From NCBI GenBank assembly GCA_011390385.1, contig JAABSN010000031.1:1-25248 (forward strand): a stretch of DNA of 25,248 bases, in the 5' to 3' direction. Positions 7,686 through 15,829 of the stretch are shown one piece after another; within the stretch, counting starts at the first letter, position 1, and each line of letters begins with the position of its first letter. Under the pieces are notes generated by a model. The model saw only the letters and a list, made by a program, of their open reading frames with translations, was not told the DNA's origin and did no database searches. The translations under genes were made by a program, and so were the position numbers. The DNA comes from Thioalkalivibrio nitratireducens. Lineage in GTDB: Bacteria; Pseudomonadota; Gammaproteobacteria; Ectothiorhodospirales; Ectothiorhodospiraceae.

Positions 7686-8602
7686 TCACGCCGCAGCAGG
7701 TACAGGCTGCCTATCTCCGGGCCTGCGATCTCGATGTCGCGGCCCTGAAGCCGGGGAACGTCTCCAATTACGCCCCCGGACACCATATGGAAGCCGTGGC
7801 CTTTCGGACCAGTGCTCAGGCGAGCGCACCAATGCTTGCGGCGCCGCGCAAGAATCTGGGGGAACGCATATACGCGGCAGTGGCCGCCACCCGGAGGTCC
7901 GTGAATTGCAACACCAATCTCGGCATCATCCTGCTGTGCGCCCCGATGGCTCAGGCAGCACTCGACGATTCCGGCGGACCCCTGCGCGAAACGCTCGCCG
8001 ATCTGCTGGTTCAAACCACGGTCCGGGATACCGAGCAGGTCTATCAGGCCATTCGCCTCGCTGCACCCGGTGGTCTGGGTGCCAGCCCCGATCATGATGT
8101 TACCGATACCCCCACGGTGGACCTGCGCACGGCAATGGCTCGCGCCGTGTCCTGGGATCAGATCGCCAGCGAATATGCGACCGGTTTCCAGGGTCTCTGG
8201 GATCGAGTTCTGCCTTACCTGGAAGACGCGCTGGAGCGCTGGGACAACGATCTCCTGCGAGCGACCACCGACCTTTACTTGTCTCTTCTGGCTGAACAAC
8301 CGGATACACACGTTCGGCGGCGCAACGGAGCGCGGGTCGCCAAGGATCTGTGCGATCAGGCCAAAGCCATGCGCCGCGTTTTCCTGCAGGGCGGGAACGA
8401 GGCCTGTGTGGACCGTGAACTCGAATCCATGGATTCTCGCCTGAAGAAGGCTGGAATCAATCCCGGCACGACTGCGGACCTCGTCGTCGCCGGTCATTTC
8501 CTGGCCCGCTTACGCGATATTCGGGCTGATTCTGCCGGGGACTATCCCGGTCAACCCCAAGTTGCATCGGCCTCCCTCGAGAGGCTGTGTGACGTTCTTT
8601 GA
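7682..8602 (+). CDS. CitG-like (triphosphoribosyl-dephospho-CoA synthase family) protein of the H4MPT cluster
   Basis: The 306-residue protein resembles the CitG/MdcB family, which in citrate and malonate metabolism couples ATP to dephospho-CoA. Landmarks are ALKPGNVSNYAPGHHM (residues 20-35), CNTNLGIILLCAPMA around residue 77 and APGGLGASPDHDV near residue 128. No citrate lyase or malonate decarboxylase is nearby. The gene is locked between the RimK-like ligase and fae, overlapping the former by 4 bp, which is the place of the second gene between mch and fae in other H4MPT-using bacteria. That conserved neighbourhood points to a step in making the H4MPT or furan cofactor, perhaps attaching a ribose or phosphoribosyl unit. 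That chemistry is inference. The gap to fae is 33 bp. Confidence 0.8.
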   Translation: MITPQQVQAAYLRACDLDVAALKPGNVSNYAPGHHMEAVAFRTSAQASAPMLAAPRKNLGERIYAAVAATRRSVNCNTNLGIILLCAPMAQAALDDSGGPLRETLADLLVQTTVRDTEQVYQAIRLAAPGGLGASPDHDVTDTPTVDLRTAMARAVSWDQIASEYATGFQGLWDRVLPYLEDALERWDNDLLRATTDLYLSLLAEQPDTHVRRRNGARVAKDLCDQAKAMRRVFLQGGNEACVDRELESMDSRLKKAGINPGTTADLVVAGHFLARLRDIRADSAGDYPGQPQVASASLERLCDVL

Positions 8603-8620
8603 CAGTGGCTTGCGAGCTGC

Positions 8621-8626
8621 GAGGAG
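8621..8626 (+). promoter_or_regulatory. Strong ribosome binding site of fae
   Basis: GAGGAG lies 9 bp before the ATG of fae, the best Shine-Dalgarno sequence in this block, where the preceding junctions are overlaps. It fits the very high expression usual for Fae and fixes the start at 8636. Confidence 0.7.
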
Positions 8627-8635
8627 ATTTTTACG

Positions 8636-9145
8636 ATGGCTGTGATCAACAAGACGATGGTTGGTGAATACCTGGCTGGTGACGGTAATGAAGTCGCGCA
8701 CATCGACCTTATCATGGGTCCACGCGGGTCCGCGGCGGAGACGGCCTTCTGCAATGGCCTGGTCAACAACAAGGATGGCTTTACGAGTCTTTTGGCCGTT
8801 ATCGCGCCGAACCTTCCGTGCAAGCCGCACACGATGATGTTCAACAAGGTGACCATCAAGGGTGCGACTCAAGCCGTGCAGATGTTTGGCCCGGCCCAGC
8901 GCGGAGTGGCGATGGCTGTGGCTGATTGTCTGGAAGATGGCACCATCCCTGCCGGTGAAGCCAATGACGTATTCATTTGCGTCGGCGTTTTCATCCACTG
9001 GGAAGCCGCGGATGACAACAAAATCCAGGACAACAACCATAAGGCCGTCAAGGAGGCCATCAAGCGCGCGATTGCCGGTGATCCACAGCCGGCAGAGACC
9101 CTCGAGGGGAGAGGAGCAGCCCATCCCTTTGCGGCTCACGTCTGA
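8636..9145 (+). CDS. fae: Formaldehyde-activating enzyme
   Basis: The 169-residue protein is canonical Fae, which speeds the condensation of formaldehyde with tetrahydromethanopterin to methylene-H4MPT, the entry to formaldehyde oxidation and detoxification. It has the [17 protein letters not shown] segment with the conserved histidine at residue 22, [47 protein letters not shown] and [15 protein letters not shown], covering the family from end to end. A loosely conserved tail of about 15 residues follows the usual C-terminus. It starts 33 bp after the CitG-like gene with its own strong ribosome site and is followed by a clear intrinsic terminator, so it closes the transcript begun at mch or is made in extra amounts from a promoter of its own. 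The paralogue at 493-1041 lacks the histidine. Confidence 0.97.
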   Translation: MAVINKTMVGEYLAGDGNEVAHIDLIMGPRGSAAETAFCNGLVNNKDGFTSLLAVIAPNLPCKPHTMMFNKVTIKGATQAVQMFGPAQRGVAMAVADCLEDGTIPAGEANDVFICVGVFIHWEAADDNKIQDNNHKAVKEAIKRAIAGDPQPAETLEGRGAAHPFAAHV

Positions 9146-9152
9146 TCGGATC

Positions 9153-9184
9153 CTGCTCCCGCCGTTTGGCGGGAGCAGTCTTTC
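9153..9184 (+). terminator. Intrinsic terminator after fae
   Basis: A perfect 11-bp GC-rich stem, CTGCTCCCGCC (9153-9163) and GGCGGGAGCAG (9168-9178), with a GTTT loop, is followed by a short T-rich stretch (TCTTTCC). It starts 7 bp after the fae stop codon, so it should end the mch-fae transcript and separate it from mfnD. Confidence 0.85.
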
Positions 9185-9524
9185 CTGTGGATTTCATCCC
9201 GATTCACGGCATCGGGTCGCGCCAGAAAATCGGAATGGCATTCATGGCGATACGCGCGGCCCGGAAGGCGAAAGACGCGGGGTGCCAGTGAGCACAACGA
9301 ATCGCTTCGCCCGGCGTTCAGGAAAGGCGGGAACGCGATTGCCTCACGTTGATGAGGTTCGGCTTGAGTCTGGCGGCAATTCCCGGGATGAACGGGGTGC
9401 CCAGCGGCGAATTCGCACGAAGCTGCTCCCGAAGGGGTCTGCGTTGTAGGGCTGTCAGCATTGCTGGCGACCCAGTATTCGGCGCCGGATGCCGACAGTC
9501 GATAGTCTGCCAGAAGAGGCAAAG
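9185..9524. other. Spacer before mfnD, no gene seen
   Basis: About 340 bp between the fae terminator and the mfnD start hold no convincing coding sequence on either strand and no strong inverted repeat. A promoter for the mfnD-mfnE operon is expected here because a terminator precedes it, but I could not pick out a clear -35/-10 or -24/-12 pair. Confidence 0.45.
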
Positions 9525-10511
9525 ATGCGGGTGTTCGTCTACGAGTTTGCCACCGGAGGCGGTTTCGCCGGACAAACCCTGCCCAGTAGTCTGGCGCGGG
9601 TAGGCGACTTGATGCTGCAAGCCCTGGTGAGCGACCTGGTGGAGTGCCCCGGGGTCGAGGTCCTTGTCTCCCGTGACGCTCGTTTGCCCCCACTTCGCGA
9701 ATCCGTGGCAACCTACTGGGTGGACACTCAGGCGGCTCTCTCGGATGCCTGGGACGCCTGTCTCGATGCGGCAGACGCGGTATGGCCGATCGCGCCCGAA
9801 ACCGACGGTATCCTCGAGCGGGTGTGCCGTTCTGTGTCCAGCGCCCATCGGATATTACTGAACACCGGCGCCACGGCCGTGGCAATTTCCGCGAGCAAGT
9901 ACGCGACGGCGACGCAGTTGCGCGCACGGGGGGTCCCGGCAATCGCGACCTGGAAAATGGATCGATTGCCGGCCCTTGATGGCGACGCCTGGGTCTTGAA
10001 GCCGGATCGGGGAGAGGGATGCGGCAACACCTGTCTTGTCAGGTCCCTTGAGCAACTTCCCTACGGTAATCCGGACTGGGTGTTGCAGCCGTATGTTTCG
10101 GGGCAGGCGGCGAGTCTGTCGCTCCTTGCGCACGATGGACTGGTTCGTGTTCTGGGCCGTAACCGCCAACGGGTGGTCCTGATTGATGATCGTTTTTCAC
10201 TTCTGGGTTGTGTGGTCAATGGCCTCGATGCCGATGACCAGATGATTGAGGTTCTGGCCCGGGCCGTGATGGCGGCGCTGCCGGGGTTGCGGGGCTATGT
10301 TGGCGTGGACTTCATCATGTCCGCCCAGGGGCCTCTGGTGCTCGAAGTCAACCCCAGATTGACCCTGTCCTATGTCGGCTTGAGTCGCTCTCTATCATGC
10401 AATGTGGCCGCGCTGGTACTGAATCAACTGGCGCAGCCCGAACCCTTGCCCTTTGCGCTCGGGAACATCGAGTCTGTTGAAGTGGAAGTGGGTGCGTCTC
10501 ATGCCGTCTGA
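9525..10511 (+). CDS. mfnD: ATP-grasp ligase, MfnD-like (tyramine/tyrosine-glutamate ligase)
   Basis: The 328-residue ATP-grasp protein opens with MRVFVYEFATGGGF, typical of the MfnD group. MfnD joins glutamate to tyramine (tyrosine in the methylofuran of Methylorubrum) in an ATP-dependent step of furan-cofactor synthesis. Visible parts: the ASKYATATQLRARGVP segment (residues 123-138), the nucleotide loop WVLKPDRGEGCGN (156-168), GYVGVDFI (257-264) and the metal-binding LVLEVNPRL (271-279). I start at the ATG at 9525, which has GAGG five bases before it; an upstream in-frame start at 9489 adds 12 unconserved residues. It overlaps mfnF by 11 bp. An ATP-grasp gene after fae is also the known order in M. 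extorquens. Alternative: another glutamate ligase of the same pathway. Confidence 0.82.
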   Translation: MRVFVYEFATGGGFAGQTLPSSLARVGDLMLQALVSDLVECPGVEVLVSRDARLPPLRESVATYWVDTQAALSDAWDACLDAADAVWPIAPETDGILERVCRSVSSAHRILLNTGATAVAISASKYATATQLRARGVPAIATWKMDRLPALDGDAWVLKPDRGEGCGNTCLVRSLEQLPYGNPDWVLQPYVSGQAASLSLLAHDGLVRVLGRNRQRVVLIDDRFSLLGCVVNGLDADDQMIEVLARAVMAALPGLRGYVGVDFIMSAQGPLVLEVNPRLTLSYVGLSRSLSCNVAALVLNQLAQPEPLPFALGNIESVEVEVGASHAV

Positions 10512-11565
10512 TATCCGCTTTGTGGGGTGGGACATCGGCGGTGCTCACCTGAAAGTGGCGATGCTGGATGCCGATGGCAGCCTCTGCGATGTAAAAACCT
10601 GTGCAACGCCTCTGTGGGAAGGGACGACCGTGCTGGTCGAAGCCTTGAATGAGGTGCGAATGGCCCATGACCTCGAAGACGTGCGTCACGCCGTGACCAT
10701 GACCGGTGAACTTGCAGATATTTTCACCGACCGAGCTGCTGGTGTCCGTGCGTTGCTGGAGCTGTTCTCTGGCTGCTTCCCGCGAAGCCCGATAGGGATC
10801 TACGCCGGTGTCCGAGGCTTTCTGAATCCCGAAGCGGCGATGCGGGCCTTCGAGTTTGTCGCTTCCGCCAACTGGCACGCGACAGCGTGTCTTGCGGCCC
10901 GCTGTTATGCGAAGGGTTTGCTGGTCGACGTGGGAAGCACCACAACGGATCTCGCCTGGTTTCAGGACGGTCGTGTCCGGACCCGTGGCTCCAGCGATCG
11001 AACCCGGCTCGCGGTCGGAGAGCTTGTCTACACAGGGGTCGTGCGTACCCCCGTCATGGCACTGGCTAGCGCGGTGCCGTTTCGTGGCCTCTGGGTCGAT
11101 CTGGCCGCGGAGCATTTCGCCACGACCGCTGATGTGTACCGAATTAGCGGCGAGCTGCCACCGGACGCGGATCTTGGGCGTACCGCCGACGGCCGTGAAA
11201 AGTCGCGAACCGCGAGCGAGGCCCGGCTGGCACGAATGCTGGGCACCGACGCCTCCGATGGGTCCACGGCCATGTGGAGGTCGGTTGCGGATTATCTGGC
11301 TGAGTGCCAGATTCAGCGGTTGACGCGGGCGTGCCAGTTACAGATATCGCGGGGCATCGAGGTTGACACTCCATTGGTCGGAGTGGGCATCGGGCGTTTT
11401 CTGGTCGAGCGTATTGCCCGGCGTCTGGGGCGGACCTATCAGGTCTACGACCCGCTCGCTGGTTTCAGCGAAATCGGATCAGGCGCTACGGTCGGCGCCG
11501 ACATGGGTCCCGCTCTGGCTGTTGCTTTACTGATGCGCGAGGGGGTACGAACATGCGCCTTCTGA
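10501..11565 (+). CDS. mfnF: MfnF-like protein (hydantoinase/ASKHA-type, H4MPT-linked C1 pathway)
   Basis: The 354-residue protein has the two phosphate loops of an actin-like/hydantoinase ATPase fold: GWDIGGAHLKVA at residues 9-20 and LLVDVGSTTTDLAWF at 140-154. It also has the GLWVDLAAEHFATTADVYR stretch near residue 196 and VGVGIGRFL near 293. In methanogens MfnF couples the aminomethyl-furan diphosphate made by MfnE to gamma-glutamyl-tyramine, forming the core of methanofuran. In genome annotations the bacterial proteins are often called 'H4MPT-linked C1 transfer pathway protein'. The ATG at 10501 lies inside mfnD (11-bp overlap) and the stop lies inside pabB (13-bp overlap), so these genes are translated as a unit. 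The role here is by family and by the presence of mfnD and mfnE in the same operon. Confidence 0.85.
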   Translation: MPSDIRFVGWDIGGAHLKVAMLDADGSLCDVKTCATPLWEGTTVLVEALNEVRMAHDLEDVRHAVTMTGELADIFTDRAAGVRALLELFSGCFPRSPIGIYAGVRGFLNPEAAMRAFEFVASANWHATACLAARCYAKGLLVDVGSTTTDLAWFQDGRVRTRGSSDRTRLAVGELVYTGVVRTPVMALASAVPFRGLWVDLAAEHFATTADVYRISGELPPDADLGRTADGREKSRTASEARLARMLGTDASDGSTAMWRSVADYLAECQIQRLTRACQLQISRGIEVDTPLVGVGIGRFLVERIARRLGRTYQVYDPLAGFSEIGSGATVGADMGPALAVALLMREGVRTCAF

Positions 11566-12941
11566 GCGAGGTTCCCTACCACCCCGACACCTCGCTCGTG
11601 TTCGATGCGATCGCCAGTGATCCATGGGCGGCCTATCTCGACAGCGGGTGGCCAGGGTCCACGATGGGCCGTTACGACATCCTGACCGCCGACCCCGGCG
11701 TCACTCTGGTGACGCAGGGGGGAACCACGCAGATTCGTACCCGCGACGGTGATCAGTGGAGTTCACAGGCGGACCCGTTCACGCTCCTTCGGGAACAACT
11801 GGGGGATTTCGAACCGGTTCGGTTTGGTCTGCCTTTCAGTGGTGGAGCGATCGGTTGGTTCGGCTACGATCTTGCACGCCGTATCGAACGGCTTCCCGCG
11901 CACGCTCGGGACGATGAATTGCTGCCGGAGATGGCGATCGGCATCTATGACTGGGCCCTGGTCGTGGACCACCAGGAGCAGCGAAGCTGGCTGGTGGCGC
12001 AGGGGCGGGAGCCGGGTACACACCGCCAGTGGTGGTCACTGCTCCGCCGCTTCACCCGTGTGAGGCCGCGCATGCATCGGGATCCGTTCCGGGTGACCGG
12101 CGCGGTTACAAGCAATTTCGATGCGATCGGTTATGCGCGAGCCTTTGCGCGGGTTCAAGCGTATATCAGGGATGGAGACTGCTACCAGGTCAACCTGGCT
12201 CAACGCTTTTCGGCTCCGGCGGAAGGCGATGGCTGGAGCGCGTATCAGGTGTTGCGCCAACGCAGCCCGGCTCCCTTTGCCGCATTTCTGAATACGCCCT
12301 ATGCCCAGATCCTCAGCGCCTCGCCGGAACGCTTCCTTCAGGTTGACGAAGGTACGGTGGAAACCCGCCCCATCAAAGGTACCCGGCCGCGCGGTCATTG
12401 TCCGGAGGCGGACAGCGCGTGGGCACGGGAACTGTCTCAGAGCGAAAAGGATCGTGCCGAAAACCTGATGATCGTTGATCTGCTGCGCAATGATCTTGGC
12501 CGCGTATGCCGGCCCGGGTCGGTGCGCGTGCCGTCGCTGTTTGCTCTCGAGAGCTTCTCCAACGTGCATCATCTGGTCAGTACCGTGACCGGACAGCTGG
12601 ACACCAAACAGGATGCCATCGGTCTGCTACGGGCCTGTTTTCCCGGGGGGTCCATTACCGGCGCGCCCAAGATACGTGCCATGCAGATTATCGAGGAACT
12701 GGAGCCCCAGCGTCGCGGATTATACTGCGGCTCCATCGGCTACATCGGCTACGACGGCCGGATGGACGTGAATATCGCCATTCGTACCCTGGTCTACAAC
12801 CAGGGCGAGATTCGCTGCTGGGCCGGTGGCGGGATCGTGTCCGATTCCACCGAGGCAGCCGAATATCAGGAGACCTTCGACAAGGCGGACGCCATGCTAT
12901 CGCTGCTTCAGGGTTCGAGGCTCAAGCGTGTGGGTGGTTAA
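11553..12941 (+). CDS. pabB: Aminodeoxychorismate synthase component I
   Basis: The 462-residue chorismate-utilising enzyme converts chorismate, with ammonia from a PabA-type amidotransferase, to 4-amino-4-deoxychorismate, the precursor of p-aminobenzoate. The PIKGT motif at residues 273-277, with lysine 275, separates PabB from anthranilate synthase TrpE, which has PIAGT. Other landmarks: YIRDGDCYQVNLAQRF (204-219), SASPERFL (255-262), SEKDRAENLMIVDLLRNDLGRV (297-318), GGSITGAPKIRAMQIIEELE (365-384) and AGGGIVSDS (424-432). No pabA or pabC is in the window. Its place among furan-cofactor genes shows that p-aminobenzoate is needed here for the arylamine of tetrahydromethanopterin, though folate could also draw on it. 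It overlaps mfnF by 13 bp and mfnE by 14 bp. Confidence 0.93.
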   Translation: MRLLSEVPYHPDTSLVFDAIASDPWAAYLDSGWPGSTMGRYDILTADPGVTLVTQGGTTQIRTRDGDQWSSQADPFTLLREQLGDFEPVRFGLPFSGGAIGWFGYDLARRIERLPAHARDDELLPEMAIGIYDWALVVDHQEQRSWLVAQGREPGTHRQWWSLLRRFTRVRPRMHRDPFRVTGAVTSNFDAIGYARAFARVQAYIRDGDCYQVNLAQRFSAPAEGDGWSAYQVLRQRSPAPFAAFLNTPYAQILSASPERFLQVDEGTVETRPIKGTRPRGHCPEADSAWARELSQSEKDRAENLMIVDLLRNDLGRVCRPGSVRVPSLFALESFSNVHHLVSTVTGQLDTKQDAIGLLRACFPGGSITGAPKIRAMQIIEELEPQRRGLYCGSIGYIGYDGRMDVNIAIRTLVYNQGEIRCWAGGGIVSDSTEAAEYQETFDKADAMLSLLQGSRLKRVGG

Positions 12942-13548
12942 GCTTGGCGGCAGCATGGCGCACGACCCGACGCTTCGCGACTGGGTCTCGGTACTCGTGG
13001 CCTGCCCGGACCCGGTTGTCATTGTGCCCGGCGGCGGTCCCTTTGCCGACGAGGTGCGGCGGTTACAGCGGACGTGGCAGTTTGACGATGCACGGGCGCA
13101 CATCTTGGCAGTGCAGGCGATGGATCTGTTCGGGCACGTTCTGTGTACCCTGCATCCCGATCTGCACCCACTGGATTCCCTGGAGATGCTGACCCCGGAG
13201 TCGCGCGCGCCAAAGACCTGGGTCTGGATACCGAGCCATGACGTACTGGCGGATGTCTCGATGGAAGCTTCGTGGGATGTCACGTCCGACAGTCTTTCCG
13301 CCTGGCTTGCCGGGCGCATCGAGGCGCGCGGTCTGCTTCTGGTGAAATCGGCGGAGCCGCGCACCCAGGACACCAGCCTGTTCAGCGTGGTCAGTGCGGG
13401 TTTGGTCGATCGCGCGTTTCTTCAGCACGGGCCGCGCGCCCGGTGCCCGATCGGACTGCTACACCGTGATCGTGCAGATCAATTCGTTGGATGGCGCAGT
13501 GGCCGCCCAGGGAGCGGGCATGTCGTGAACATCACGGTATCGGACTAG
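12928..13548 (+). CDS. mfnE: MfnE-like amino acid kinase-family protein
   Basis: The 206-residue protein has the amino acid kinase fold: VVKLGGS at residues 3-9, VIVPGGGPFADEVR at 31-44, an MDLFGH helix near 65 and SWDVTSDSLSAWLA at 115-128, the phosphate and substrate-binding region. In methanogens MfnE phosphorylates aminomethyl-furan phosphate to the diphosphate that MfnF then uses. The GTG start at 12928 lies inside pabB and has GAGG seven bases upstream; a GTG at 12934 is less well placed. It is short compared with general amino acid kinases but normal for this group. It closes the mfnD-mfnF-pabB-mfnE unit and runs head-on into the DUF447 gene, with only 9 bp between the two stops and no visible terminator. 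Confidence 0.82.
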   Translation: MWVVKLGGSMAHDPTLRDWVSVLVACPDPVVIVPGGGPFADEVRRLQRTWQFDDARAHILAVQAMDLFGHVLCTLHPDLHPLDSLEMLTPESRAPKTWVWIPSHDVLADVSMEASWDVTSDSLSAWLAGRIEARGLLLVKSAEPRTQDTSLFSVVSAGLVDRAFLQHGPRARCPIGLLHRDRADQFVGWRSGRPGSGHVVNITVSD

Positions 13549-13557
13549 AAACCGGTA

Positions 13558-14184
13558 TCAGGGTGCCACCGGCGACAGGCTTGAACCCCCCGAAAGGTGC
13601 GGCGCGGTATCGAAGCCTGTCGGCGATTCGATCTCCAGCGCTGCATTCACCTTGGTTGCGAGCCAACGCCAGGCCTCCAGCTCGCGTGGGCCCCCGGTCT
13701 TGTCCATCGCGATCTGAAGGTACCCCATCTCCTGAATGATCTTTCCCCGGCTGAGGCGGTCCAGCCGGCTCGCCAGGATCGCCAACTCGAGAACGGCAGC
13801 CTGAGCGCGGTTGAACCCCCGGAACGGACGATGCTGGGCAGTCTCGGTCACCGTGCAGGTCAGGCGGGGGCGGACAGGGTCTTCTTCAACGACAGAGAGC
13901 TCAAGCGATTCGTGACTCAGCGCGTCGCGCAGGCGGAAACCGCCATGCACGGGTTCCAGGGGCCAGTCACGGCGCCCGGTGAGACAGCCGGCGTAAACCC
14001 GGACGTCATCCGTGCAGCTGATGACCGCGCGCCGGTCCCTGAGCAGGTTGTCCAGGGTCGCCGATGGCCGGAAGGGTGCCACCAGTACCCTGTCGTGATC
14101 GTCCCTGACGCCCATCGGCGCGATGTGCGGGCGTCCATTGGCATGCTGGGTGATCACAATGATCTCGCGGACGGGTAGGTTCAC
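13558..14184 (-). CDS. DUF447-type protein, H4MPT-associated
   Basis: The 208-residue protein resembles the DUF447 family, shared by methanogens and H4MPT-using bacteria. It opens with REIIVITQHANGRPHIAPMGVR, a flavin-reductase-like beta-barrel signature, and ends with a helical part containing RFRGFNRAQAAVLELAILASRL-like sequence (PFRGFNRAQAAVLELA here) and EMGYLQIAMDKTGG. Its biochemical role is unknown. The N-terminal half looks like a split-barrel FMN-binding fold, so a redox step in cofactor making is possible; that is inference. The GTG start at 14184 is chosen because GAGGAG lies six bases before it and the similarity starts there. It begins 10 bp after the fhcA stop, so it is the last gene of the fhcB-fhcA operon. 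It meets mfnE head-on. Confidence 0.8.
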   Translation of the reverse strand: MNLPVREIIVITQHANGRPHIAPMGVRDDHDRVLVAPFRPSATLDNLLRDRRAVISCTDDVRVYAGCLTGRRDWPLEPVHGGFRLRDALSHESLELSVVEEDPVRPRLTCTVTETAQHRPFRGFNRAQAAVLELAILASRLDRLSRGKIIQEMGYLQIAMDKTGGPRELEAWRWLATKVNAALEIESPTGFDTAPHLSGGSSLSPVAP

Positions 14185-14194
14185 GGTGTTCTCC

Positions 14195-15829
14195 TCAGTG
14201 CAGTACGAGCTGCATGCCCAGATCCTCGGCGATGGCGGGGTGGCGCAGACCGTAATGCTCCATCCGGCACAGATGAAAGCGGTCAAAGTAGGCGCTCAAG
14301 GGAGTCTCGATATTTCGGTCAAAGGCCGGTGCGACCGCATGCGTGCGACCCTGGGTTGCATGGGTCACGCGTCCGTCCTGGACCACGATGACGCCATCCT
14401 TCATCACCAGGTGGGCGTGTCGGAACATGGCTGCACGGTCGGCATGGTCGTGGTAGACGGCGATGTCCGCGACCGCTCCCGCCGTAAGATGGCCGCGATC
14501 CGGAAGCCCCAGAAGGCGGGCCGGCGCGGCTCTTGTCATCATCGCGATGTCGGCCAGGGTGTACTCCCGCGAAAGGTGCCGCAGCAATGACTGCTCCGCT
14601 GCCGCCGGATGAATTCTCTGCAGGCATTCGGCGCGGTAATCGCGATCCATCAGGAGACGGAACAGTTCCGGATAGGCGGTAAACGGGGCGCCATTCGGAT
14701 GGTCGGTAGTGAAGAAGACGCGCGATGGATCATCCATCAACAGGAAGATTTCCAGACCGATCGCCCACTGCATCGAGTTCACGAAATTCTTCTCCCGGTA
14801 ACGAAACGGGATCACACCGCCGCCACCATCCTCGCCCTCCCAGACGGTCCATTTCGCGGGACTGGCGATCCCGCGAGCATCGAACTGGCGCAGCACATCG
14901 CCGGAGATGGTCACCGTCTGGCCGAAGAGGACCTGTCCAACGTCTATGGTCACGTTCGGATGCCGGTTCATCGCGGCGATCAGGCGCGCCGCACCACTGG
15001 AAAAGCCGCGCTTGCCCTCATTGCCGTAGCCGTAGAATTGTATATGCGCCAGATGCATGGGCAGTCCTCCGGCGGCCTCCATCGTTGCCTCGGCCGTGGC
15101 CACGTTGCCCGCCACACCGAGGTTGTTGCAATGGACATGGACCGGATGGGGGATGCCCAGCGCCACCACCGCCCGCTGTACCGCCTGCAGGATATCCCGC
15201 GACGTCATCCCGTACATGGGAACTTCTTCGTCCAGGGACAGCTGTCGATGGTTGAGCTTGAACGAAGTCGCGCCGCCGGCATTGATCACTTTCACGCCCA
15301 GGCAGCGTGTGGCATGAAGGACCCAGGCGATGTAGTCGTTGATGCGCTCCTGGTCGGCACCGTCGCGCAACAGTCGCAGCAGGAAATCGTCATTGCCGAC
15401 GATGGCGAGACCAGCCTTGTCGATGATCGGGATATCAGCCAGTTCGGCGTGTGCCTGTGCCGCATTGAGCGGAAGCACCGCTGGTTCGACCACGGTTGTG
15501 AAGCCCATCTCCGCATAACGGTAACCCACATCGAAGGCGGACCAGCGTGCATTCATGAACGGGTAGTCGGCGTAACGGGCCTGCAGTGCCAGATGCTGCT
15601 CTGGCAGCAGTACCCGCGCATTATTCACATTGCCACCAGCGATGTGGCTGTGGATGTCGACCGCCCCCGCCATCAGAATCTTCTGTCGCAGCTCGATGGT
15701 TCGGTCGGCCGCCCGCGGGTCCTCCGGCGCTTCGCAGATATGGCCGTCGCGTACCCAGACATCGCGTATGGTTCCATTCAGGTGGTTCACGGGGTCGAAT
15801 ACGCGGGCGCCGGTCAGTCGTGTCAGCAT
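14195..15829 (-). CDS. fhcA: Formyltransferase/hydrolase complex subunit A (amidohydrolase-type)
   Basis: The 544-residue protein is the FhcA/FwdA-type amidohydrolase that hydrolyses the formyl-furan carrier to formate. The metal site is intact: DIHSHIAGG (residues 58-66, H60 and H62), a likely carboxylated lysine in LGVKVINAGG (K180), HVHCNNLG (231-238), LAHIQFYGYG (260-269) and the aspartate in FFTTDHPNGAPF (372-383). The LYR-like end LGMQLVLH matches family ends only loosely. The ATG at 15829 overlaps the fhcB stop by 7 bp. Upstream in-frame sequence is not family-like. Together with fhcB it forms half of a split fhc operon; fhcD and fhcC are near 3.5-5.2 kb on the same strand, with the mch-to-mfnE block between. 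Confidence 0.95.
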   Translation of the reverse strand: MLTRLTGARVFDPVNHLNGTIRDVWVRDGHICEAPEDPRAADRTIELRQKILMAGAVDIHSHIAGGNVNNARVLLPEQHLALQARYADYPFMNARWSAFDVGYRYAEMGFTTVVEPAVLPLNAAQAHAELADIPIIDKAGLAIVGNDDFLLRLLRDGADQERINDYIAWVLHATRCLGVKVINAGGATSFKLNHRQLSLDEEVPMYGMTSRDILQAVQRAVVALGIPHPVHVHCNNLGVAGNVATAEATMEAAGGLPMHLAHIQFYGYGNEGKRGFSSGAARLIAAMNRHPNVTIDVGQVLFGQTVTISGDVLRQFDARGIASPAKWTVWEGEDGGGGVIPFRYREKNFVNSMQWAIGLEIFLLMDDPSRVFFTTDHPNGAPFTAYPELFRLLMDRDYRAECLQRIHPAAAEQSLLRHLSREYTLADIAMMTRAAPARLLGLPDRGHLTAGAVADIAVYHDHADRAAMFRHAHLVMKDGVIVVQDGRVTHATQGRTHAVAPAFDRNIETPLSAYFDRFHLCRMEHYGLRHPAIAEDLGMQLVLH

